Below, one piece after another: positions 37,780-50,300 of a stretch of 64,000 bases of DNA. Position numbers and translations under genes: made by a program. Origin of the DNA: Numida meleagris (taxonomy: Eukaryota > Chordata > Aves > Galliformes > Numididae); the NCBI RefSeq assembly GCF_002078875.1, contig NC_034409.1, positions 13,210,434 to 13,274,433 on the forward strand, written 5' to 3'. The first letter of the stretch is position 1. Every line of letters begins with the position of its first letter. A model generated the notes under the pieces. That model did no database searches. It had not been told where the DNA came from and saw only the letters and a list, made by a program, of their open reading frames with translations.

Positions 37780-37925
37780 AGCTCTATATATGCACCATCA
37801 ATTATTATTATTAACTCGAGCTCAACGCATAGGTCGGGGACTGCGAATCCAAGTGTCACCGGCGTATGAATGATTATTACCAGATGCTAATTGCTCATTA
37901 ATATATGCTAATTACTGCTGCATGC
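37780..37925. promoter_or_regulatory. Candidate upstream regulatory block of LHFPL3
   Basis: An AT-rich island about 0.9 kb upstream of the start codon, surrounded by GC-rich DNA. It contains TATATAT (about 37784), ATTATTATTATTAA, and two copies of ATGCTAATT (37884 and 37905) exactly 21 bp apart, with ATTAATATAT between them. TAAT cores are homeodomain sites and ATGCTAAT is one base from the POU octamer ATGCAAAT. The dense, ordered motif content resembles conserved developmental enhancers, but conservation cannot be shown from one sequence. Confidence 0.4.
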
Positions 37926-38730
37926 CAAAACGTTCAGGGCACAGTGTGCCAGGCCCAAGTCGCTCGAGTGGCTGAGCAGCTTTTCCACGCGGTGTCACCT
38001 CCCACCCCTCGCTGACGCCTCCAGGAGCAGCAGCCCCTCACCTCCGCTGCTTTAGGGCAATTCTGGTCCATGTGCACTGCGATGGTCTCCTCGTGCAGAG
38101 GGAAGCAACCCCAGATGTTCTCCCGTGCTTCCCAGCCCCAAGGCGTGGCTGACTGTACCTCAGCTTGGCTGGGGGCTGATTCAGGCAGGAGCTAAGCCTG
38201 CCCGTGCCCCTGCTCACCCCACCACAACCAAGCGAGCAGTGCTATGGAGGTTTTAAACTTCAAGATGTTGCCTGAACGTGTCCCCCCGGGACACGCACTG
38301 TGAACAGCGTCGGGTGCCCCCCGCCCAGGCCCCCCCCGCCGGCCCTCCTCCCGCCCCAAGGGCCCCACCGCCGCCTCAGGCGCGCACCCCCCTTCCCCCC
38401 GGGCCGCGGTTGCGCAGGGCGGAGGGGCTCCGGCGGCCCCGCGGCGCTCGGCCGTTGGCGCCCGGCGCGCCGAGGAGCTGCGGGCGGCGGCGGGAGGGCG
38501 GGCTGCGGGGAGGGCGGTGCGCGGCGGCCGGCGGCGCCGAGCCCCGAGCCCCGGTAGGAGGCGGCGGGCCGCGCTGCCGGCGGTGGTGGCGGTGGTGGCG
38601 CGGCGCCGCGGAAGCCCGGCGGAGGGGCTGCTCGGCTCTCGCACGCAGCGGCGGAGCGCGTCGCGTCGAGAGGAGTGAGCGGGGCGGAGGAGGAGGAGGA
38701 GGAAGGGGAGGGGGGAGCTTCTCGGCGAGG

Positions 38731-39199
38731 ATGCCCGGAGCGGCTGCAGGGACGGCGGCGACTGGAGCGGGCTCGGCGGGAGCGGCAGCAGCGGGGATGC
38801 TCCCGGCTCAGGAGGCGGCCAAGATCTACCACACCAACTACGTGCGGAACTCGCGGGCCATCGGCGTGCTGTGGGCCATCTTCACCATCTGCTTTGCCAT
38901 CGTCAACGTGGTGTGCTTCATCCAGCCCTACTGGATCGGGGACGGCGTGGACACGCCGCAGGCGGGCTACTTCGGGCTCTTCCACTACTGCATCGGCAAC
39001 GGCTTCAGTCGGGAACTCACCTGCCGGGGCAGCTTCACGGACTTCTCCAGCCTGCCCTCGGGAGCCTTCAAAGCTGCCTCCTTCTTTATCGGGCTCTCGA
39101 TGATGCTCATCATCGCCTGCATCGTCTGCTTCATCCTCTTCTTCTTCTGCAACACGGCCACCGTCTACAAGATCTGTGCCTGGATGCAGCTGACCTCGG
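38731..39199 (+). CDS. LHFPL3: LHFPL3 first coding exon (LHFPL tetraspan subfamily member 3), partial
   Basis: It encodes 156 residues plus one base of the next codon. Residues 1-22 are an Ala/Gly-rich leader starting MPGAAAG. Met23 begins the MLPAQEAAK segment shared by LHFPL3 proteins. Residues about 44-64 form membrane segment 1. The first extracellular loop carries the claudin-superfamily signature (Trp68, Gly-Leu-Phe 82-84, Cys87, Cys98). Residues about 115-139 form membrane segment 2, and the third starts near 145. The loop wording [15 protein letters not shown] and FSRELTC separates LHFPL3 from LHFPL4. LHFPL4 and LHFPL3 are reported partners of GABA-A receptors with neuroligin-2 at inhibitory synapses; here that role is inferred from family. 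The start at 38731 is the first ATG in the CpG island (A at -3), and the human protein also begins MPGAAA as I recall. The exon ends in phase 1 at CGG/GTGAGT. The remaining roughly 80 residues lie on exons outside the window. Confidence 0.95.
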
Positions 39200-39205
39200 G
39201 TGAGT
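39200..39205 (+). promoter_or_regulatory. LHFPL3: Splice donor of LHFPL3 exon 1
   Basis: TCGG/GTGAGT is a consensus 5' splice site. Splitting the codon after its first base leaves G, which in human LHFPL3 completes an Ala codon after the Thr-Ser pair, matching the family's protein sequence at this point. Confidence 0.9.
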
Positions 39206-41899
39206 GGGGCAGCGGCCCCGGCCCGGGGGCTCCGCGCCGCCCGTCACGGCCCGGGACTCGCGGCGGGGCGGTGGATCCGGACTCGCGGGGCGGGGGGTGG
39301 CCCTGACCCCGGCCCTGCCCCGTGGCCCCGGGCGGCCCCTCGGCCCCGGCCTGCCCGCGGCGCTCCCGGCCCCGTGCTCTGACGCTCGGTCTGATGCTGA
39401 AGTCGGGAGAAAATGGACGTGGGAGCGGCAGGTGGGGGTGGCTGAGCTCGGTGAGGTTAGTGCCGGGCTCGGGACGGAGCGAGAGCTCGGGGTGAGGCTG
39501 GAAGGGCGTTTGAGGGCGTTGGAGTCCGAGTGCCTGAGGTTGGGGTTGGGTCCTGCCCCCCCATTTACAAGGCTTACGTCCCTCTGCGCATTCAGAGTGA
39601 ACAAAAATCTCATCTCTGTTGCTGGTTGCCTGACTTCGTTTGACTTTCCCCATCACATCCAGTGTCTCCCTGAGGAAAGCGCGTGATAAAAAGGAGGGAG
39701 AACACCAGGACATCCCTTCTCGCATCTTCAGCACTGCATTCGTTCTGAGTTGGTGGGGATGTGGTAGTTTGTGTGCAGTGGGAAGGCAGAGCGGGAGGAA
39801 GGAATGGTCTCTTGTGTTGGGATAGTAATAAAATCAGTTTCAGCGAGATAGAAAAGATCAATTCTTGACTAATTTTGGGGAAAAAAAGTCTGAAGCCAAA
39901 GCATGCCTTCTTCTTGTCTTCCCTGTAGATCCCTGAAAATAAGTTCAGGGGTTGCTGTTAGGAAGGCAGAGCAAAATGTCTCCCGGATGGGCTCACAGTC
40001 ACTTTTCAATCCCCCAAATTGACCTACATTAATTTTGTTTGCTGAGCAATAATTCTTCTGAGTCGTGTGCTTAGCAGTTTCTTGCCACCTTGTTCATGAG
40101 GCTTAGTGGAAATTTCTGGTTTGTGTGAGACGGCTTTATCCATTTCTGTCTGTGATGCTGTTTCTATGTGTGTTCTATATGTTTTATGCTCTTTTTGTTA
40201 TTTGAGTTTCTGTGCAGTTTCTCATCACCTGGGGATTGATCTGCAGTTGCTTGAGATCAGTAGATTTTCTCTCCCTGTCAGTGAGTCTGGGGTTGGGTTC
40301 ATTTTCTCTGGGTTGGGAATCATATGTGATGTTGGTGGCTACTGTGTCTGTTCAATAACACACATCCCAGTACAATGTTGTTAATTGCACGCAGTCATGT
40401 CAGTTGGCTGCAGGCAGTGCAAACCGTTCCATCTCTGCACCGCTGATGTCCCTCTGCTCTGGTAAGGACTTTTGCTTTCAGCTACTGCTCCACCTGTAAA
40501 AGATGGCACTGGTTTGGTGCATCCTCAGCCTCTTCTGTTCATGTCCCATATGCACTAGGACAGCACAATTTCCAGGTATCTTATACTTACTAACATCAGG
40601 TATAATAGCGTTTTACTTACAGGATTCTACTGTTCTATGCCACTAGAAGCTAGCGTAAGGTAGATAAAAATGCATCTGATTTCTTTACTGTATTTCTGCA
40701 CAGGTGAATAATAATGTTCAGAAACCACTGCATGTAGCTGGCCAGAAGTCCAAGCAGGGTACACCATGCTGCATATGTTCGGATGGGACACTGAAGATGT
40801 TTTCAAGCAAAATGACGTGCAGTTCTCATTTTCTCTGAAGCTGGTAGATATGCTATTGGCATTAAAAGTCAATAAAAGGAGTTTTACATCAGTAGCAGAA
40901 TCATTTTTCAGACTACTGAAATCCAAAATTAGAATAATAGGAGAATACCTTTATAGCCACGTGATTATTGGCCATCATTCCATGGTTGTGTGGGAATGCC
41001 CTGGAAGAACAGTAATAATAGCGGCTATAGAAAGGGAATTATTTTATTCTTTGCTGAATATTGTAACTTAATTTAGCATTGGTCTGACTGTTCTGTGTTA
41101 CACCAAAAAAGTTTCCTCAAAGTTTTTCCTCAAAGGGAAAGAAAACCTGTATTGGTTTGGGTTGCATCCTTTGGAGAAGAAAGCTATGGTGCTGAGACAT
41201 AGGTATAACATAGAACAAAATGTGCAGCACAAGTGAATTTTAATGAGTTCTGATAGCTTTCCTATAAGCTATATGATTGGCTTCTGTTATTATTTTACTG
41301 TTCTGGGAGTGTAAGTAAGTAGCAATCGCAAGCATTAGAAGCTTATCTCACAAATAATGATATAGTGATGTCAGTGACATGTATATGATATATGCATGGT
41401 ACAGAAACAAAATTGAACCTGAAGTAGTAAAATAATCTTGCTATGAGGTACCTCAGTAGTGTTAATATTCGGTTAGATCATGTAGTAATACTTAATGAAA
41501 TTTAAGTCTCCTTAGAAGTACTTTTCAATATGGGGTCATGCTTCATTTAGGGTTACAAATAACAGCTTAGGATCGTGTTACTTTAAAAGAAACATTTTGA
41601 TCACATTTGCAACTGTGTGAGTCATTATAAATCGTCAGCATGATATAGCTCTTGTTTTGAGGAGGTGGTTTTTTAATTAAGGAAAAGATGCGCAGTGTCT
41701 TGGGCACGTGCATTCTGAATTCATGTCTTCATTTAATCATGTCTATAACATGATTAAGCAGAAAAATCCTAGAACAAAAGTTGTTTCCTGTGTGTATGTG
41801 AGGACAACATACATTAGACTCCTTATTGCTTTTGCCATTGCTTGCACTGTTTTATTTTGTTCCATGTGCTTAATGCTGTCAGGGTACACAATATATCAT
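39206..41899 (+). other. LHFPL3: LHFPL3 intron 1, first part
   Basis: GC-rich to about 39540, then ordinary AT-rich intronic sequence. No further exon of LHFPL3 or another gene recognised. Confidence 0.75.
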
Positions 41900-42880
41900 C
41901 TGTTTGATGGATGAGAAACTGGTTGCGAGATTGTACCCAGAGAGTAGTGGTCAATGGCTCAATGTCTGGATGGAGATCAGTGACAAATGGTGTCCCTCAG
42001 AGGTCAGTACTGGGACGGATGCACTTTAATATCTTCATCAATAACACTAAAAATGGGATCGAGTGCACCCTCAGCAAGTTTGCTGATAACACCAAGCTGT
42101 GGGGTGCAATCAACATGCCTGAGGGATGGGATGCCATCCAGAGGGACCTAGAGAGGCTCCAGCAGGGAGCCCAGGTGAGATTAATGAGGTTCAACAAAGC
42201 CAAGTGCAAGGTCTTGCACCTGGGTTGTGGCAACCCCCATTACCTATACAAGCTGGGGGATGAAAGGATGGAGCACAGCCCTGCTGAAAAGAACTTGGGG
42301 GTACTGGTGGATGGCATCTGGACAGGGGCCAGCAATGAGCCTTCGCAGCCCAGAAAGCCGTAACCTGGGCTGCATCAAAAGAAGGGTGGGCAGCAGGGCG
42401 AGGGAGGTGATCCTGCCCTGTGTCCAGAGATGGGCCACAAAAATGATCCAAGAAACGGAACACCTCCCCTACAAGGACAGTCTGATGGAGCTGGGGTTCT
42501 CCAGCCTGGAGAAGACTCTGAGGAGACCTGAGAGCAGCGTTTCAGTATCTAAAGGCGGGCTATACTAAAGAATGGAACAGACTATTTAGGAGAGTCTGCT
42601 GTGACAGGACAAGGAGAAATGGTTTCAAACTAAAAAAGGGGAGATACAGATGGGATATAAGAAAAAAAGTTTTTTGCTATAAGGATGGTGAAGCACTGGA
42701 ACAGACTGCCCAGAGAGGTGGTGGATGCTCTGTCCTTGGAGACATTCAAGGTTGGGCTGCATGGGGTGCTGAGCACCTGATCTAGCAGTAGGTGTACCTG
42801 TGCATGGCAGGGCAGTTGGACTAGATGACCTTTAATGGTCCCTTCCAACTCAAACAATTCTATGATTCTGTGATTCTATG
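41900..42880 (+). repeat. CR1 LINE with reverse-transcriptase remnant, sense, in intron 1
   Basis: About 980 bp, 5'-truncated, ending in three octamers (attctatg 42857, attctgtg 42865, attctatg 42873-42880). From 41911 to about 42320 an open frame matches the C-terminal palm of the CR1 reverse transcriptase, including the GVPQ-SVLG and SKFAD-TKLW blocks and the '[14 protein letters not shown]' block. The catalytic pair is damaged: the codons at 42085-42090 read Asp-Asn instead of Asp-Asp, and the Gly of GVPQG is Arg. The frame then shifts (continuing in another frame from about 42360). It is therefore a dead copy. Confidence 0.95.
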
Positions 42881-45652
42881 TATATCGAGAGCCAGTGTTG
42901 ACAACCTCATACTCTATCTCCTAGCCTCCCCTTCTGAAATTTCAAAATCAAATATATGAATTCTTGTATGTACACTTATCTAATTTGAGCAGCTGTGTGA
43001 GCAAAGGCACTTAGTGAAGGTGTTAGAGATGAAGTATCATTGCTTTTTAATGCTCGGCATCTAAAGCTTGCAAGGAAACACACAAAGACATTTATTAAGA
43101 TTTTTCCTATATAAGTTAAACAAATTAAACACTTCAGTTTTGCTGTGATTTTTTTATTAGATATTTTTCATTACTTTTTTCTTTACTATGAAGTTGCAAG
43201 TTACAGAAAAGGTAAAAACAGAGGAAACAAAAGAAAGGCATAGAAATGTTCCATGGATGAGTAGGATAATACCAATGTGTATGTTTTGCAGTGGATACCT
43301 AAGTCCAAGATTGAACAAAGCAACTTAAAGCATCTGTACCAAGCCAAACCACAGGCCCACCTAGTCTAGTGTCTTCTCTCACAGTTGTCTGTTAAGTGGT
43401 ACTAAAGTGTGAGCATAATTTTTCCTCGTGGTACTCTACTGGCCTCTAGCACTTGAGTTCAGGAATTTCCTGAGCCAAAGCCTTAGCATTTGAATGCTTT
43501 TGGTGGAATTTCTTTCTTAAGATTTATGATCTAATCACTTTTTGAACCTGTGTAACTCTCTGGCCAATGTATTGAAAGAGGCTGTGAACAGTGGATCCCC
43601 AGACACCTTCCCAGTGCCTTTCCTGATTAGACTGTTGCTATCTCCCCTCAGTTACCTGTTTGTGAGACCTGCAGAATCTTTAGCTGCTTAGTCTTGAGCT
43701 TGTACCATTCCTTTGTTCATGCTTGCTGCCCTTGCCTGTACCATTTCCAACCCGCTGTGTCTTTTTTCAGAGGTGATGGAGCCAGAACTACACGCAGCAT
43801 TCAAGACAGAATAAACCATCCATTTATTCAATGCCATAATAATATTCTCTCTTTCATTCTCTGATCCTTTCCTAGTAATTCCTAATTCTCTCTTTTGCAC
43901 TGCAAGTGAGCAGTGGGCTGATGTTTCATAGAACTGCCTATTATAACCCCAAGATCTCATTCCTGAAGTGGTAATAGTCACCTTGGAGCACATCATTTTG
44001 TGAGGTTAGGTATTTTCCCCTCAAAGAAATGACCTCATATTTATTTATCTACACTGAATTTAATTTGCCTTTTTATTGCCTAGTCACTCAGTGTTGTAAA
44101 AGTCTTTCTTCATAGTCAGCCGCTATCTTAGCTCCCCTGAATGATTATCAGCAGCAAACTTTGTCACCTCGCTATTTACCCTGCTTTCCAGCTCATTTAT
44201 AAATAAGTGAACAGCTCCCAGGTTCCAGCATGGATCCCTGCAGGACTCCACCATTGACCTCTCTCCACTCTGAAAACTGACAGTATTCTCCTACCATCTG
44301 TTTCTAATTATTTCTCCTTGCAAGGACATTTATTTTTATCCTCTGGGAGTTTCATTTTTTTAAGACCTGTGAATGACAGATCTATCAAAATCTAAGTGGA
44401 CTTTGTTAACCACATTTCTACAGTATGAATGTTTTGTCTTCTTCAGAGAACTCTAGTTTTGCTAAACCTGACTTAAAATAGCTGTGTTGGTTCTGCCTTA
44501 CTTGCTTTGGACATAATCTGTTGTCCTTCATAGTTGTTACTGACTTGCATGTTGCAGGTATCAGGCTTTCTACACTTCTCCAGATTTTCCCAGGAACTCT
44601 TTTAGGAAGTGGTTTCATATTACCCAATTTTCAGTTTTTAGGAGCCAAAGCAGACGTAAGAGAGAAGTTACATGCCTCAGTTAAAAGTCCATTTAAAACA
44701 GAACGTTGTTTCAGAATGAAGAGGTGAAGTTCTTCATGGCAGCTGTGCTGTTTGCCTTTTCACTTGAAAGAAGTCTGCAGGACCAGGAGACTTATATAAG
44801 AGTCTTAAAAGTCTTGACCTTGAAGCTCTCACAGCCTTTGTTACTGCTATTTTTTGGATGTCGGTATAGGGGTGAATTGTGGAAGGCTGGAAGAACCCAG
44901 CCTCATGCCAGCACGTGGGCAGGGTTCCTCAGGAAGTCAGACAATGGTCTTGTTTGCAGTCCAGAATTCTTAAGTATCTTTACGAATTCATTAGAAAAGA
45001 AATGTATATTAACTGCTGCTGAAGTTTTCAAATGGCACAAAAGTTAGTTGTTTAATAAATTATAGCAAGGACAGCTAGACTTTCAGATGTCACAATGAAC
45101 TGGATTTGCTTGAACAACCCATATTTTAAAATACCAAATGCAGCATAAAACTTCTTCAAAACATAGGAAGTATCCTATTGATAGAAGACCATATTATGGA
45201 AAACAGTTATTTAGAAGAGGGATTGGGGGCTGTGGAGGGTGAGCATCTGTGTGGGAACTCTCACTGCATCGCGGCACTCACAGGATCCAGTGTGGTACCT
45301 GAATGTGACTGCAAAAAAAAAAAGGGGTTTTCTGTCACCCACAGTGTTGCCCATGCACACTCTGTCCAGTTCCAGCATCATTCCCTTTCATGTATAAAGT
45401 CAAAAAGATTTCAAGACTGATTTAAGTAAATGAAAGAAGAGCTGAAGGGATGAATGTTCTTGCTGTTCAAAAGAAGATTAAAAATTGGCAGCTTATGGTG
45501 TATGAGGACCCACAGGAGGAGATCTCAAGTACTGCAGTGTTCCTTAACTTGACTAATGCAGTGTTTGGAATCTGAAGTTCAGGACGTTTGCATTAGCGAA
45601 GAGGTTTATAGTTTTGTAGCTTAAGCTTAATTTGTAAGTTATCTTTACAGGG

Positions 45653-45667
45653 TTTTTTTTTTTTTTT
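45653..45667. repeat. Poly(T) run
   Basis: Fifteen T in a row; no poly(A)-type retrocopy was recognised beside it. Confidence 0.9.
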
Positions 45668-47320
45668 ACCACTTAAGTCTTTAGATAAGATTGAGTGCCT
45701 CTTTCTAAGAGATGTGGTTTAATTTACCAGAAGCAAAGTACCTTGTGAGGCACAAGTACTCACAAAGTACTCACAAGTACTGAGTTCTTCTCAGCATTAA
45801 GTTAATATTTATATGTCAGACCAAATAGTGGTCCTTAACCACCATTCCTGCCCACTTCTGTTCCCATTGTGTTCCTCTTCTGTAAAAAGAGAGATGGGCA
45901 TGAAGGCTGAGAGAGAGGAAAGCAAGCCCCAGAACATCAGCAGGCTTTGAACTGAGTTTCAGCAATTATGGTGACCCACCAGGTGAGCTGACTGAGGTTA
46001 TTTAGAGATCCGTGAGCAGCAGCGGGTGCCAGACCTTTGGCAGAAAATTCTGGCAGAGGATACTGATGGGTTTGACAATAGTGAAAATATCCCACATTAT
46101 GGGAAAACGGTGCTGGAGCTACATGAGTGGGCATGGAGCAGGGAAACAGCTGTGGTGCTCGGCTTGCCAACAAATGGACTGTTTCATCAAGCCTATAAGG
46201 ACATCTGCAGTTCAAGCAGGCCTGGTGCGTAGTCTTCTTTCTCTCAGAGGGAATTCATGCTGCCAATAAGATCTTCTGTCTGTTCAGCTCCAGAGGTAAC
46301 CTCCTCATTAGGCTTGGGCATTCCTGTATTGGCCTGGGCATTACTCCTGTTCTGACATGAGCTGGAGAGTTTGTTGGGTAGTTTGGAAAGGTGAAGAACT
46401 GAGAGTTGGACCGGGAAGTTGTGGGTGAAAAGAGTGATGTAGCTGTGCAGCCTGCTCAGTTCCATTCTGTGGAAACATTTTATGAGTTCCATGCTTGGGC
46501 TATAAAAATAGAGGTAAAAAAAGGTGCATTCTGTGAACAGTGGAACTGAGGGAGAAATGTTCTGGCTCAGTTTCTCCTCTGCATCCAAAACTGTTGTTTC
46601 CTTCCCCAAATACCATATATCCACAGCATCACCAGTTCTCTCCTACATCCTATCATCCCCTTCCTCTTAGAATATTAGTTCTAATTCGGTAGTTGTGCTC
46701 TCAGATTTCTCACAGGCTCTTTACCTGTATAGCTGGCAAGGACACAGTATGTCCTACAGCTGGCTGAGAGCTATGTGTGCGTTGATTTGATGTTCTCAAG
46801 CTGGCACTTGGTTTTGTTAAACTCTCCCTGTCTTTCTGCTAGTGGAAATTTGGGATCCTTTCCACTCCACCCTAGTACCAGCTTTTTCACAGAACTTGCA
46901 GAAGTCTAGTATGTTGGAGACTTCTACCATCAGTAGGTAGAAGCCCATCACTGGGCTGAAATTGGTCGTCACGCTCAAAATCACACATCCACATCCGTCT
47001 TAATCCTGTAGGGAACATGGGTAAAATGTATAATCTAAGTGGTATATCATTTATTTGTATGAGTGATTTGAGAATTTGATAGCAAAACTTGATTTTGAAA
47101 GATAAAGGTGTTTTGGGGATGGAGAAGATATATTTTTTTGTTTTAGAGTGTAATAAAAATTTCAGCATCTTTTAACTCTCCCAAAGTGCCTTTTATGAAC
47201 ATCCTGGGAGTTGTGGTCCACTGCCTGGGAAACACTAAGATAACAGAATAGTAAGATATAAAAGGAAATGTGTGAAGTTATCCAGGCAATTTGAGGACAA
47301 ATTCCATTTCATTGGAAGGA

Positions 47321-47340
47321 AAAAGAAAAGAAAAGAAAAG
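47321..47340. repeat. (AAAAG)4 microsatellite
   Basis: Four perfect pentamers, preceded by a purine-rich lead-in. Confidence 0.95.
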
Positions 47341-50300
47341 ATGCATAAGAGGGGAGAAAGAAACCCGGAGAGAATTTAAAAGAGGAGAATTTCACTTCTG
47401 GAAATCTGGTAAGATGAGAACTTAGATACTGTTGGGGGAAAAGAAATGGAAATGAGGTTTTTGGAAGCAACTGGTGTTGGCCCAGCTCTACTTGCTTGCA
47501 GCAGAAGAGGCTTCACTGGTGTGGAATAAGGCTGCTGCGGAGTTCTTTCCATAATTCCTTCTAGAAGTTTAATGAAGAAAATTGCTGTACAGGAAATGAA
47601 GCAAGAATGAGGAGAAACATGTATTATCAGTAGTAGGAGACATAGTATTAAAACAAGGCTAGACTTTCAAACACTAAAATTCTTTTACCTTTTCAAAAGC
47701 GAACCATTCCAGTACTGTGTTGTAAGCAGCATTAGCTTTGATCTTGCAAACATAAAGACAGCAAACATATCAGGATAGAAAATCTGTGGCTTGATCAGGC
47801 AATGTGGTCTCAGTATTTGAAAACCAACAAGATCCAGCTGCAAGGAATGGCAGGGTCACAGCAGCAGAGCATCGCAAAGGGAAAAATAAAAGCATTTTTG
47901 CTCAGAAATGTGAAATGAAAAAAATACATGAACAAGCGGAGAGCCTGAAAAGTCTGCAGAATTCGATAATATCAGTTGCTATCAGCATTGTTAAAAATGC
48001 AGTGGCAACATGACAGAGTGGATAGCTAGAATATGCATTACTGTGTGGAACAGCGTGCAAATCCCAATTACTAAGAGAGAATTATGGCTGGAATCCTTAA
48101 GAAAGGGAATATAATAGACTTTAAGATCTATCTCCTCTAAGAAAGATATTATCCATCTTCACATCGGCATTCAGAGGTACAGAAAACTTGAAACAAGCTG
48201 GCCTTAGAACGAGAAGGTCATACGTACTGGGGAAAAGGTTCCTTTATTTTCTCCTTGAGAAGCCAGATGCAAATTCATGAATTTCATTGATTTTAAAAGG
48301 TAGCTGATGGCCTCTGTGGAGAGCCTCTTTGACACAAGCACATCATGTGCTATTTCAGAGAATATTATTCAATCAAGTAATTGAGACTGCATCAGAGGGA
48401 GAGAGCTACAGAATAAACGGTTTAAAATAAATTATTACAGACAGCTGATGAGATGTCACACATTCCTCTTTCCTTATTTTTCTGGTTATCTTTCAGAAAG
48501 GAAAAGTTTATAGGGAAGAAAGATAAGATGTGCTGTACTTACAAGGTCAAATATAGACATTCTGAGTTGAGGTGTTTAGAAGATGCTGTTTGTGAAACCA
48601 AGGGATTTTTTTTGTTTCCTGTTACAAGTCAAAAGTCATGTGCTTTCCTTGTAGAAGTTCACTGAATAAGGTCAGTAATCTCACGTGAGTGACATGCCTT
48701 GGATTGCTGTCCTAGGCTGTGTTCAGCCATGGTCTTACAATACTTTGTCCTGATAAACTTTGTGCAGCAGCAGCATGAATAAGATACTGCAAGGCCTCAT
48801 AAGATCAGGGAAGATTTCAGTGGAGAAGGGAGGAGGGCAGGAGCTGCGTGTTCTCCTCCTGCCCACCCTTCTGCATCTGCCTCTGCAGGAACAGGCTGCT
48901 GGCCCACCTGCAGCAAAGCCAACACATCTCAAACTCCTTTGTAACATGGAGTCTTTTGATGTGGGCAAGAGGAGGCTTGGAGTGGTTGTTTTCCAACAGC
49001 CCAGATGACAGCATGTGAGCGTGAAGCATCTGCATGTGCTCCTTTTGGACTCCTGGAGATTAACAGCCTTCCAAGTGAAGCTCAGTGCGCCCTGTATCTG
49101 GGCATCTCCTCAGCTTGCTGGAGCCCAGCAGAGGGATGCTGTGGCTGTGCCCACACCAGCAAATTAAGCACGTCCAGTGCCAGCCCCTGGTGCAGCCTCA
49201 GCTGGTGCAATGGCCAGTGGCCATAATGTTACGTATTTTTACCTTCTAAAACTAGGTCATCCTCCTGAAACCATACTTGGAGTGTCCTAACTCACAAACT
49301 GTGCCCTGGCAATTTTTGGGAAGAGAACTGGAACAGATTAAAATCGTTGCTGTGGCACATGCTGGGGACAATTCTTAACAATTTAATGCCATGGACACTA
49401 GTTTTGATGCCTGAGAACATTCCCTGGCACTGCTTAATTCATCCATATAGACATAACTATTATGTAGCAAAATCTCAAAATTAGGATCTCTAAAGTTACT
49501 TTTGTGCAGGGAACTGAAGGTGACATGGAATTTATTACTTTAATTTAAATCAGTTTGTAACTGCAGCTCAGTGCCATAGTATTCATTTCCGATTTTCATT
49601 ATTTAAATTTATAACAAAAAAATGTAGATGAAAAATTTGCATTAAGTGCAGTTAGCTTTGTAAGCAGTCCGTGAAAAATAAAGATTCTTGTAAGCCTTGG
49701 CAGGAGGAAAAAGTTATCCAAAATGTTGTAGAGAGAGCCACAAAAATGTTTGACCTAGAGAGCGGGAAAATGTGACCTATGAGCCCAAAAATCATTAATG
49801 AATCTTCTTTCTGATATAGGCTTTGTGCTTCAAAATCAGATTTTCCCAGGTATCTTGAACTTGATTAATATGTCTTTGAACATCGTATCATAAAACTGTT
49901 ACAGGTTGAGTCTTTACTTCAGAGACATTCAATGTAGCTTCCCAAACAGTTAATTCAGAGTTTTAAGATTAATTCCATGAGAGAAGTATTAGACTTTCCG
50001 TGACAATAAAATTATTCATCCTCGTAGCTTTATGTTCCTCTAAAGAAAGTTAATTACTACTTGGTTGCTGTGTCTTTCCATTTAGCCTTCCTATTACTGA
50101 TGAAGGAAAATTAGAGCATTAGTAAAGAAAAATCTTGAAATTGCAGTTCATGGTCATTAGACAAGAAAAATATGGTTTTGCATTAGGCATCTAGGAGTTT
50201 TGCTGTAGATCTGACTTCCTCTGTGTATGGATGGAGAATACAAAGATCAAATTGGAGGAGGAATCAAATCAAGATGATTTGCTGATTGTTGGGCTTGTGA

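Larger units (their letters stand above)
38260..39540. promoter_or_regulatory. LHFPL3: CpG island over the LHFPL3 promoter and first exon
   Basis: From about 38260 the sequence changes abruptly to very high G+C with dense CpG, staying so through the 5' UTR, exon 1 and the first 300 bases of the intron. No TATA box near the expected start was seen; this is the usual CpG-island promoter type. The 5' UTR contains GGN-type runs: 'cggcggtggtggcggtggtg' near 38580 and an AGG/GGGG tract at about 38684-38716, capable in principle of forming G-quadruplexes. No ATG occurs between about 38270 and the coding start at 38731. The transcription start itself cannot be placed from sequence. Confidence 0.85.

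Noticed and set aside
1..38000. Search for ORC5 exons (the upstream neighbour of LHFPL3 in human)
   Set aside because: No ATPase motif or other ORC5 segment was recognised on either strand; the gene probably lies beyond the left edge.
38278..38730. In-frame upstream extension of the LHFPL3 frame
   Set aside because: The frame stays open only because GC-rich DNA lacks stops; it contains no ATG, so it is taken as 5' UTR.
38192..39734. Several long open frames on the minus strand and other plus frames over the CpG island
   Set aside because: Low-complexity Arg/Pro/Gly/Ala shadows of GC-rich sequence; the conserved four-segment LHFPL3 frame explains the region.
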